Positions 23,906 through 34,936 of a stretch of DNA of 64,000 nucleotides are shown here, piece by piece. A program made the translations under genes and the position numbers. The notes beneath the pieces were generated by a model. That model ran no database searches and was not told where the DNA came from. It saw only the letters and a list, made by a program, of their open reading frames with translations. The first letter of the stretch is position 1. Every line of letters starts with the position of its first letter. Origin of the DNA: Micrasema longulum (taxonomy: Eukaryota; Arthropoda; Insecta; Trichoptera; Brachycentridae); the NCBI GenBank assembly GCA_022494885.1, contig JAGVSM010000452.1, positions 186,001 through 250,000 on the forward strand. Direction: 5' to 3'.

Positions 23906-24337
23906 ATTTCCAATCGATTTCCTTTAATAGTATTTTTAACTGATAATATCACACTCAGAACTATTGTATCGTTCATCCGCCCGAACATAGATATGTTTAT
24001 TGTCATTTGTATTTCTCGAAAACACACTCATTTTTACTTTATTGTAGAAACGTTGAGATATAAGCATATTTGAAAAAATCGGACTGACATTTGATCAAAC
24101 ATTTAAAAATTACAACGCAAATCAAATGGAACAATAGTGTTCAATGTCCGATGAATTCAATTAAAATATTCGTGAATTTTTTTGTTTAACGGAGTATTCT
24201 GATTTTTTACATATAATAACGATCACTAAAGTAATAAATAACAAGTATGTCCTTAGTAGATTACCCACATTTATTATATCTTTCAGTGTACACTGTCTAC
24301 CGATCTGACCTTATTCAAGATCAATTCTTAATTTTTG

Positions 24338-24365
24338 AAGTGTCTCGTCTATGGACGAGACACTT
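24338..24365. repeat. Perfect 12 bp stem, 4 nt loop hairpin
   Basis: AAGTGTCTCGTC and GACGAGACACTT pair perfectly around the loop TATG, with a further T-rich/A-rich flank. No gene is next to it; function unknown. Confidence 0.8.
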
Positions 24366-24607
24366 AAAAAACCTGCAGTCTTTTCTTATCTTATTTGACA
24401 AATTATTTTACACTTTATTTACATGTACAATTTAAATACATATAAGGGCGGGCATATTGCCTTACGGCAATTTCTTCCTACCTACCCAAAGCGTTTAGTT
24501 TGAGAAAATTACAAGTACATGGACATATTCTAGGTAATTATGCAGAATCTTATAATTTTATACAAAAATTTTAAACAAAAATTAACTAAAAAAAATACAA
24601 TATATTA

Positions 24608-26465
24608 TGAAGATTAACATATTACAACAGAGATGAAGAACATTTAAGAGAAGGTAATATAGAAGTCTAGGCATCTTCAGGGCTTATGACCTGTCAATGG
24701 CTGGTTTAATTGGCCACTTTACACACTGTGTAACATTCACCATTCTGCCCATATTTGAACATCTGTTTTATTTTATTTTATTTTATTAGGGAAATCAACA
24801 GTTCTACATACATATTTTTAGTAAACAAACAGATATAGTGTATAAACTTAGAACTAATAACAGATTTCCACATAGTATACAAAGTTAGTAAAGAAAATAT
24901 ATTACATATCAAATAAATACATACAATTTATACATTCAAAAATGTTATTTTCATGTACCCAATAATCAAAGATTTTTAAATATTAATTTTAAGAACATTA
25001 AGTTACTGTAAATTGGACGGGATAAGGACAAAAATGCTTGAAGAGAGGATAAGGAGGGGAGGGGAGATGTATATATTTATTATTATAATGTCTACTAAGT
25101 AACATAATACATTTTTAGTGTAAATTTTAAATCTGACAGAGTGATGTTTGTGTAATCTATATTTTTAAATTTTGTTTGTACATTGAAAAAGTCCTACGAA
25201 AAAAAGCATTTTTAACATACGATGTTTTACTTATTGGTACATGAAACAGGTGGTACCGTCTACAAATCCTGGCTGGCACATGTATTGTTATTAAACCAAG
25301 CAGCTCTGTACAGTCAACCATTTCTGTCATAATTTTGTAAAGCAGTAGTTGGTCCGCACACACTCTGCGGTATTGTAGAGAAATGATTCCATGGAAGGTG
25401 GAGGCAGTGAGAGTAGATACATAAGAAATACCGGTTTTATATTTAAGGTACTTTATGAATTTGTTTTGAATATTTTCTATTCTAGTTATATATATGGCAT
25501 ACTGGGGATTCCATATCTGAGAGGCGTATTCCAAATGGCTTCTGACAAATGTATATAATAATGAAATAAGGACCTTTGGATTATCAAAGTGTTTACTCAT
25601 TCGAATTATGAAACCTAACATGCTCAATGCTTTGGAGGTAATTTTATTGATATGCGATTCAAAAAGTAGTTTTGAGTCTAAAACAATCCCAAGATCTTTA
25701 ATTTCGTGCTTTCTCATTAGTACATTATTGTTTAGTTTGTAATCAAAATTAAGAATTTTTCTTTTCCTTGTGAATGTAATACAGACACATTTATTTATAT
25801 TCAAAAACAGTTTATTTTCAATACAATAGTCAGTTAGACGATTAAGATCGTCTTGAATCATTAGGCAATCTTCTTGAGATTTAACTTTAGCGTATATTTT
25901 CATATCATCGGCATAAAGAAGAAATTTTGAATAACGAAAGCAAACATCAATGTCATTTATATATATAAGAAATAATAGAGGACCGAGTAGACTTCCCTGG
26001 GGAACACCAGAGGAGATTTCTGCCCAGTCAGATTTATACCCACCAATTACTACCGATTGACATCGATTACTAATATATGATATCAGCCAGCCCAGAAGAT
26101 CACCATGTATACCTATAGCCAAAAGTTTGTGTGTTAAGACTGAATGATCAACTTTGTCAAAGGCTTTACTGTAGTCAGTATATATAGCATCAGTTTGGAA
26201 ACCACTTTCCATTGTGTTTCAAATATCATTTGTAAATAAAGTAAGGTTTGTAACTATATTCCTTCAATTCTTTCATCTGTTGATGTTTGTGAAGTTAAAG
26301 AGCTGAAACCTTTATTTATGCGGGTGAGATTCATCTTATTGAATTATTTATTATTTTTATCTTAAATGTTCTTCATCTCTGTTGTAATGTGTTAATATAA
26401 ACAGCTCCCCGGGGAGTTGAATCCAGTCCTTGTCTACAAAAAATTGCACAAACTCAAAACATTGT
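24608..26465. repeat. Foldback family FB1, copy 6, split by a LINE insertion
   Basis: The left part (24608-24766) runs from ACATATTACAACAGAGATG to CCCATATTTGAACATCT. The right part resumes at 26254 with ATATTCCTTCAATTC and ends in TAAACAGCTCCCCGGGGAG and TTGTCTACAAAAAATTG. Joined, the two parts match copy 10 (62267-63066), so the sequence between is a later insertion. Confidence 0.8.
24767..26253 (-). mobile_element. 5'-truncated Jockey/CR1-like LINE nested in FB1
   Basis: The minus strand encodes a reverse transcriptase segment of about 350 codons (26212 to 25157), open throughout. It has motif A (AIYTDYSKAFDKVDH), motif B (SSGVPQGSLLGPLLF) and the catalytic LLYADD of motif C, then the thumb region with LEYASQIWNPQ. 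The upstream frame has a stop and the endonuclease part is absent, so this is a 5' truncation typical of target-primed insertion. The 3' end is a (TTTTA)-type tail at 24771-24790 on the + strand. Confidence 0.85.
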
Positions 26466-26622
26466 TGATATTATGAAGAGAGAAGAGAAGAGGTGATAGG
26501 AAGGAAAGAAGAAGAAGAAAGGAACAGTTCAAATATTTAGATAGTGACATTTCAATCTTGATTTAAATGTAAATAAAGAAGGGACATTAGTGGGTGGATT
26601 ATACATATTACCACATTGATAC

Positions 26623-26802
26623 ATATTACAACAGAGATGGAGAACATTTTAGATATGAGAATATAGAAGTCTCGGGCTGGTTTAAGTGGCCACTTTACAC
26701 CCTTTGTAACATCACCATTCTGCCTTATTTGCAACACCTATATTCCTTCAATTTTTCCATCAGTTGAAATTTGTGATTTTAAAGAGCTGAAACCTCTTTG
26801 AA
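26623..26802 (+). repeat. Foldback family FB1, copy 7 (deleted centre)
   Basis: Starts ATTACAACAGAGATGGAGAA, has GGGCTGGTTTAAGTGGCCAC and ACATCACCATTCTGCC, and ends with TTAAAGAGCTGAAACC. About 45 bp are missing after TAGAAGTCT relative to other copies. Confidence 0.75.
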
Positions 26803-27129
26803 CGGTTACATAATTATATTACATATATATTGTAATAATCTCCAAAATAAATACTAACTCAATCAATATTAACAGATGTTTTCAGTGCAAGTAGAAATTT
26901 AACAAATTAATAAGTTATTTTTCATAAAATACAACTCAACAGTGCCATAAAACTTCAATTCATTAAATTAATATTTGATAATAGTATAAAAATGTTTTTT
27001 TTATGTCTTCAAATATTTCATACAATTATAAATATTTTAAGATACTGCAAGATGATGAAAATGGATAAGAATTAATGTAAGTGGAAATATTAGTTTATAT
27101 ACTTAAAAAATGGAATATTCTGTAATAAT

Positions 27130-27245
27130 ATGCACGTTCACTTTCCATTATGTTGTATCTCAATTCAACACAGGGCTCTTGGCCTCATAGAGTTAGGGAT
27201 ACTTTTTTGTTTGTAACTCAAAATAAATAAATATAAATAAATATG
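27130..27245 (+). repeat. Retroelement 3'-tail repeat, copy 1
   Basis: CTTTCCATTATGTTGTATCT, CAACACAGGGCTCTTGGCC and TTGTAACTC followed by AAATAAATAAATA. The reverse complement recurs at 44395-44520 and a diverged same-strand copy at 42297-42395. Confidence 0.6.
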
Positions 27246-27384
27246 TAATTCACAGAGTGATTTTCATTTCTCTAGCACAGTTAGTTACTTTAAGAAAACG
27301 GCTTCAAAATTTAAATGTTGAAGTAATTAATAAGAACGCAAAATTTAATTAAATGGAATCAAAAGTGTGTATAGTCATCTAAAC

Positions 27385-27648
27385 CAACGTTTTCCAACCG
27401 CCGGTCCCCGGGACGGTACCGGTCCTATAAGATTTTCTGCCGGTCCGCAGAAATACTTGTCGCCCATTTTAAAATTCATGTACCAAAAAAAAGCGTCATT
27501 TGTTATTTCTATACCTGTCATATTATAATATTTAAAACCAATTAACAAAATTCTACATAAATAAAAGATGTTGTACCTGCGTTACAGGTCCGAAAAATTT
27601 TCTCCTATTTTCACCGGTTCGCAGGCTTCGAAAGGTTAGGAAACGCTG
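27385..27648. mobile_element. hAT-like short non-autonomous element
   Basis: Ends CAACGTTTTCCAACCGCC and, read in reverse from the right, CAGCGTTTCCTAACCTTTC: imperfect inverted repeats close to the CAGCGTTTCCCAACC ends of many hAT elements. CCGGTCCGCAG-type sequence inside is also typical. No transposase and no clear 8 bp target duplication. Confidence 0.55.
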
Positions 27649-29578
27649 ACCAACTAGTAATAGTTCTACATTATATCTGCGCTGACCTATAGACCAAATT
27701 TTATTTGTCACCTGCGTTGCCTGTTCGAAAAAATCGTTAAGGTAAATCAGTCAGTGAGTAATAGGTACCTAGTACCTACATACTTAATAATCAATGTGCT
27801 GAAATCTTGATGATATAATACTGCGAAGACCGTGTTTAAGTAAATTATTTCTTTGTAATATAAAAAATTGCTGACCTAATTTCCTCCGCGGGCTGAGTAG
27901 GAGGGACATTGACTCTAGTATATCAATATGTATTGTTGGACAACCTAGTTCCAGTTGCGTGTTCATGGTGTATAAATAAAGGGTGTGGTTTGCAGAATAT
28001 ATTTACTTATAAATGTCTCCGGTGGATAAAATAACCCGGCTTTACTCAGCTGAGTTAATAATATCGAAGGGCTAGGGTGGGAAAATGACATGAACAAACA
28101 TCAAACACCGAACACCTCATTTTCCAATGTTTGTTTTGTTTCTAAACTTGATCTTCGATTCAATTAATTTTGCGATTTAATTTAGTTAATGCAGGAAAAA
28201 ATATTTCATATTTCAAATATTTTATTCAAAAGAATACAAGAAAACTAACTTACTTATTGTAGAAATAATAATTTATGCTTTTAATAAAAAATATTACAAC
28301 TGATTATAAATTGAATAATTCATGATATATAAATATGTTTATATCGCAACCCTCAATAGACAAAAAATATAATTTTACGGTACAGAATAATTTTTACATT
28401 GTTCAAGCAGAGTACAGTTTTTGCATGTGTTTACAAAATTATTCAATGCCAGTAATATCTTCATAAATCTTAAGGATATTAAAACAGAAAAATATTTTTA
28501 ATAATTGTGTTTAATTTATACGTCAAATAGATAAAACAAATCTAAAAATAAAAATTTAAGGTTTTATAAGCTAAAGCATCATCATAACGTCATATTGTTT
28601 ATTAAAAATGCTTGTATTTTCTCCAAAGAATCAGAAGCGTCAGCAACTGGTTAGCGCTTTTTACTTTTAAAAAAACACCATTTGCCAAGCAATTTAGTCC
28701 ATCTTGGGACATTTTCACTGGGGTTAGCGGACACCTCTATATGGTGAAGCAACATTTTCAATCAGTTTATGGATAATATCTACTTGTAGACCTAAAAGCG
28801 TAATCCACTTATTATTAAGAAAGTTGGTATATTAATAAAACCAGTTTGTAATGCTGCATCAGACCACAATTTTAACTATGAGAATAAATTAATTACATAT
28901 TATTTTAGAAGATGTTATAGGTAAATGATTGGTACTTCGTTTACTATCTTCGGTCTTAAATGCTTCAAACCTCGGATTAGTAAGAGAGGGCCGCGGTGTA
29001 AGCAAATTAAAGCAATTTAAAAGAAGAAATCATAAAAAATGGACCTTTTGAATACGTGTCCCCATTTAATGTGTACAAACTTTGAATACAATAATTATGA
29101 TAAATATTATACTTTTTATAAATTTCTTACCATTATTATTAATGTATTTTATTTCGATACTGAAAAAAAAAAGTTTTTAATTCTTATGGTATTTTACACA
29201 TTTTAGTTTATAAATTTGCATCATGTAGGTATATGAGTTATATATCGACCGGTTATTTATTTATTCATCACTTATACTAACTTAGAATTATACGCGTCGA
29301 TAATTTAACTCATAACTAAGTACCTACATCACTGTCAGTTTTTTTATTGTGCATATACATGGTATTGTTACTCGAATAATTAAGGTATTAAAAACATTCC
29401 GAGACTATATACAGCAGAGCACTGTTTGTGCCTCACTGACTTAACCAGAATGGACGTTTCACCTCTTAGCGTGACGGATAAAACTCATTTGCGGTCCAAC
29501 AAAATTGTACGCGCATCGACATTATGTATTTTACTAACGAAAAAATGTTTGTTACAGAAAACAAGTTAATTAATCACA

Positions 29579-32500
29579 ATGGCTGACGCAGAAAATGCTC
29601 CGGTGAAGGAATTGGCTGACTTAAAGCTGGAGACAAACAATGGAGACTCCAGCGGTGATGCTTGTCCATCACCAACACCAGCTGGTGCCTGCAGTTTCAA
29701 GGACAGTTTCAAAGCATTCTGCAAATTCGGCGATCTTAAATCAGACGGCAAACTCATCACCCTCTCTCAGAGCGACAAATGGATGAAGCAAGCTAAAGTC
29801 ATTGACGGGAAGAAGATCACAACAACGGACACAGGAATATACTTCAAAAAGTTAAAGTCCCTCAAAGTTGGTTTGGAAGACTACAAAAAGTTTTTGGATG
29901 ATTTGGCTAAGAACAAGAAGGTGGAAGTTGAAGAAATCAAAACGAAAATGACCAACTGTGGACCTCCAGGGCACCACGGACTCGGGGTAAACACACCATT
30001 CACTATATTATAATTTTGTCTGTGACATTTTGTCTTCAGTTTTCATCCTATACAGTTATGTGTGTAAAGCATAACCTAAATCTTGGACAAGTATTTTCGA
30101 CTCGATGGTCACTCTATGGTAAAAATCTTGAAAAAAAGAAATCAGGTAGTAATCGAAGATTAGTTTGCCTCGTCTCCATGCTCAGGGTCTCGGGTTAGAA
30201 TCCTCGATTCCAAGGTGGACATGAAATATGTGTTTGAAGAGTGGTTTCAAACTGCAATATTTCACTGTCCCTGTACTGGAATCCGAGTCATAAAACTGAT
30301 CATCTTACTTTCATGTAACGGGTAATCGAGATATCAAGCATGTGGTAATTATACCAATCCAGTGACTTATGCGCAATCGGGCTCGGGTAAAGGGTATGAT
30401 GATAACTATTATTTTTATTTATCATACTTTGTGTGAAAACACGTTTCTCGTAAATGACAGATACGAGTATTTCAACAAAAATTAAGAATATGTAATTAAT
30501 AAAACACTTTATTCTTAGGCCACTTGAGTTTATTTGAAAACATTACTAGTTTTGGAAGGCACTACTAGTGCTTTTAAAATAAGAGGTCTAAGTGGTATTT
30601 TCACGTTTTTATTCCACAAAGTTAATCCCGATTCAATAAATAACATAAACACTGAGCATCTCTTTTGGAAAGAAAATTAAAAGTTTGGGGCGTCTGTTTA
30701 CGCGGTTTTAATTGAAGAAATGTGAATGTTCAGACAAGGACAGAAAGGTGAATATTACATAGTGTGTAAAGTGATCACTTAAACCAGACAATAATTACAT
30801 AGTATCTCATATTTTCTTTTTAAAAAGCTCTGTATCCCTGTTTTTATTAATATCAATCATTACGTAAATTTAATTTATTTATATTCTTAATTGAGACAGC
30901 TGTAAAATATTTAATGTGTAAGATGCCACCATTGTCATGTTACAAGTGAAATATTTGGGAAAATATATCTACAAAAAGCGACGCCAAATGGACGCCTTCG
31001 TTCGACGCCGACGCGACGAGGCACACAAGTTAGACGAGTGTGGGCATCGCGCTGATACGTTTGTAGGTGGTATACTGGTGGTAGTCTGGTAGTACTTACG
31101 TATTGCGTACTAGGTTACACCACTTGTGTGATTCTGGCCAGCGTTTTCTTCATTCGTTTAGAATATATTTATGTTCGAATTTAGATGTATTTATATTTTG
31201 AAATAATTGCATTGAATGCATATGAACCAATAATTAAATAACCAATAATAGTACATCACTACAAAAATTCGGGTTGTGGTTCCGTGGCTAGTGTTGCGGA
31301 CTCCAGGTTCAAATGTCTGAGGTTCGAACCTCACTGTATATCCCAACTTGATTTCCTTCTTTTAATAGTGAGTTATTTACAAATCGTTAAAAATGTACAC
31401 CGAAATTGAAATATTTGGGTAAATTATAAGAACGCTAACATTTTATTTATTTTTATTTTTAAAAACAATGTTAAAAATGGAATAAATACGCCAACCGCTC
31501 TGTATTTTTATATTTTTTTATTACATATCAGTAAAAAATTATCCGTCCAATGCTTTGGTACTAGTTCAGGGACTAATAAAATATTCTAGTGTAAAAACAC
31601 CTTTTAAATAAACATTTCATGTCGGGAATCAAATTACTCATCCATTGTCCAAGGTCGTTTAATTTTCAAAACATTACATACAATGGATTTTATGATTCTC
31701 TCCGATGAAGGTAACATACTAAAATGGACATGGGCATAGATAGCTAAAAAACATTATTTATGTCGACGTAAAAAAGGCAAAATTAAAGATAGTTTAAAAT
31801 GAAAAACCAGCATACCTTTTTTTCAAAAATAAATATATAAACAATGAAGGTAAGACAGGTATTATTTAAAACTTTTAGACTATGTAGGATAAATACCAAA
31901 AACAGATTATAATTTCAATTCAAATAATTTATTATAGCGAAATAACATTACAAATAATAAAATATTGGGACATTATATTGGGACAAAATATCAAACAAGG
32001 AACCTTTGAGCAATGGTTCGACATTATCAAGGTATAATACTCTCTAATAGCACAAGTGTTTGCCTTTTAAACATGGTTTCACTCATATGAAAGATGTCGA
32101 TCTCCAAAATGTTCGTGTTCAGATGCCTGACTGCTCTTCCAATCGGCATAACCAGAGGTGTAAACTTAAATATTAGTCCAATTTTGTGTGACATAAATCC
32201 GTTGAATTTATGAACGTCGTGTTGACGATTTTTTATGTAAACGATAAAATTTAAGTCTGGTATCCATGGTTTTTGGGTCTTACGATGCAGCTTAAAATTC
32301 GTAATTAGAAAAGTGGTTATTAATAAAAACAAAAAAATAACTATGGTCGATGCTATCAGTCTCCCGAGTGCCGGACCATTAGTACCGAAGTGTAGTTCCG
32401 ACTACATCTCTGGGTCCTCTGGGTCGTATTTAAGGTCGCATTTCTCGTAATATATGAAAGGTAGATCAAAATATTGTTCCAGTTTATTGAAGTGTCTCCA

Positions 32501-34889
32501 GTAGAATGATTACCAATTATAGCATGACGTTTTTACAACAACAAAAAAATGTGAAAATTATATAAAATTAATACTTACTTCCGTGCTTTTTTTCTTAAAG
32601 CTATGTTAATTTTGTCATTTTTATTATTGAAATAGTTAAAACGACGCAATAACAATTAAATAAAACATTTAAGTTTGTAAGTGAAAATTCTTAATGGAAG
32701 TTCATTGTAATTTATTATATAAATAAAAGATGAGTGATACTTTAATCCACAAATTTGAAATATCCCGTGACCGGTTTCATCGCTTTCGCGACATCTTCGA
32801 GACTGGTATCTTTACTACGAAATTCAATGTATTTATAAAAAAACAGAGGTAAGGATAGAGAATTCAAAATGACTTTTTACCCTTTGTTTTCTAGAAATCA
32901 TTGTTGGCAGAAATCAAACTCACGAAGGATGGGACAATCAAAAATATATATATACAATACTTTAACTCATTAGAAATATTATATTTACTCATTAGTTAAC
33001 CTGAAACACTGTTTTAATGATCCTGATTACAAAAATAAATTTATTTAATTTACTCTCATATGATTTTGAATTCTCTATCCTTACCTCTGTTTTGTATAAA
33101 TATATTGAATTTCTTAATAAAGATACCAGTCTCGAAGATGTCGCGAAAGCGATGAAACCGGTCTGTGGATATTTCAAATTTGTGGATTAAAGTATCACTC
33201 GTCTTTTATTTATATAATAAATAACTATTAAATGATTTTTTAATTGAGATTTACTAAAATCTAACGATTTCTCATAAGAGTGTAAAAGCTAGGACAAGTG
33301 TTTTTTTGTTGTTGTTTCTATTAGTAACTTTTTACTTTTAAGAGATAGACCTTTACACCTTCAAAGTTTTATGTGGATATTTTTTTATAAATTTTCATGT
33401 GACAACAGCCGGTCACTTAAGCCCGGAACACCTTGTATAACTCACTTTCGGCTGCAGTAGCGCATCAGTCACAAAGCCTTTTTATCTTCAATATAATGGA
33501 TCTATGTAGGCACTAAACACAAAACTGATTTATGTATGTAAGATGTGCAAAAAAACAGCTTATAAGTACAATAGAGTAATAATTTGCAGATATTCCTACA
33601 CTTATCCATTGTCTCATAATTGCAGAGAGAAACGAAAATTAAAATAAAAACGTAGGTAATGTTTTACATGATCGATTTAGACTTGATTTGCTTTAAAAGA
33701 CACAATTGATTTTTGATTAACTTTTATAAAAAAACAAGAAGTGTTTTTGTTTAGGTTTGTAGCTTGTAACCCTGCATTTTAAATTGGCATTTGCAATTTA
33801 ATTTACCATGAGTTATTGTTTACATTTTTAATTATGATAAAGGTCAGATCAATCAAATAATAGGATTACATAATTGGTGTGTACGGCTATGTCGCCGAGT
33901 GGGATCATTATAACTGCGGGAACTTTTGTTATACTTCGCTCAGTTGACAAAACTTTTTTAGTTGCTTTTGGTCGACTTTTGAGCGATGCAATAATGTGAG
34001 TGGTAAATAAATATCGCTTTAGACATACTATGTAGTCGTACTTCTGTTACATACTTCGTAATGCATACTAATCACTCCGATGAGCTTTTCATAATATGCA
34101 GTCTTGTAGAATTACAAGTTAAGGCGGTTCTGCACGCTGGCCAACACGTCAGCCAGTACGCTGGCGCGCGTATTAGCAACGAAATCAAAATCATTATCCC
34201 GGGGGAAAATGCGGGAAAACGTTTGTATAAAGAGAAGTCAGAATACGTTTCATCTTAAGTAAACTTTCTTTTTTTAAGGAATTTTTAATTTCTCATCTTA
34301 ATCTTAATTTTAAAATTTTGTTCCAACAAAATATAGGTACTTAAATATTTTTTTAAAATAAAATTACGAAATTTTAAAATAACACTCTTTGCAGACGATG
34401 CCTAATATCTGTACCTCAGAGGCAAACGGATGCAAATCCAGAATTCATTTTTTTTTTTTTTTTTTAAAAAGGAATAACCCGCGAAGCCTTTATTTTGAGG
34501 CTTGTCAGCAGGTGGGATAGAGGGAATATGGAAGGAAGTAACAAAAAATACCCTACAACACCCAGACCAATTGAGAAAAAATATTTCTTGGATTTTTTTC
34601 ATGCAACTGGCGGGAATCGAACCCGCGACGTCAGTTTCACAGCTGGCCGTCTAACCAACTGCGCCAAAGCGCCTGTCATGAAATGACATTTTGATTTCCA
34701 TATCCAGTTTATGATCATGTCCATTAATTTGGAAGAAATGTAAGTCTAATAATGAAAGAACCAATGTATTAAGATACTGAAAATACGAATGAATTCTATA
34801 AATGATTAGAAATAACTTAGAGAAAGTAGATTCTTTAGGCTTTGGTTGAACATTTGACGTTTGGATTTGCATCCGTCTGCCTTTGAGGT

Positions 34890-34936
<47 letters not shown>

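Larger units (their letters stand above)
26803..29557. other. Gene-free region upstream of TPPP coding exon
   Basis: Contains a LINE-tail-like repeat (27130-27245) and a hAT-like element (27385-27648). The rest is AT-rich with no exon I can support. Just before the TPPP exon (29380-29560) a TATATACAGCAG and a CTCACTGACT sequence could be a promoter, but no convincing splice donor follows, so this is undecided. Confidence 0.4.

Noticed and set aside
34600..34680. Possible tRNA gene on the minus strand
   Set aside because: A and B boxes and a T arm are present, but the acceptor stem does not pair and the sequence continues into a SINE body with a poly(T/A) end.
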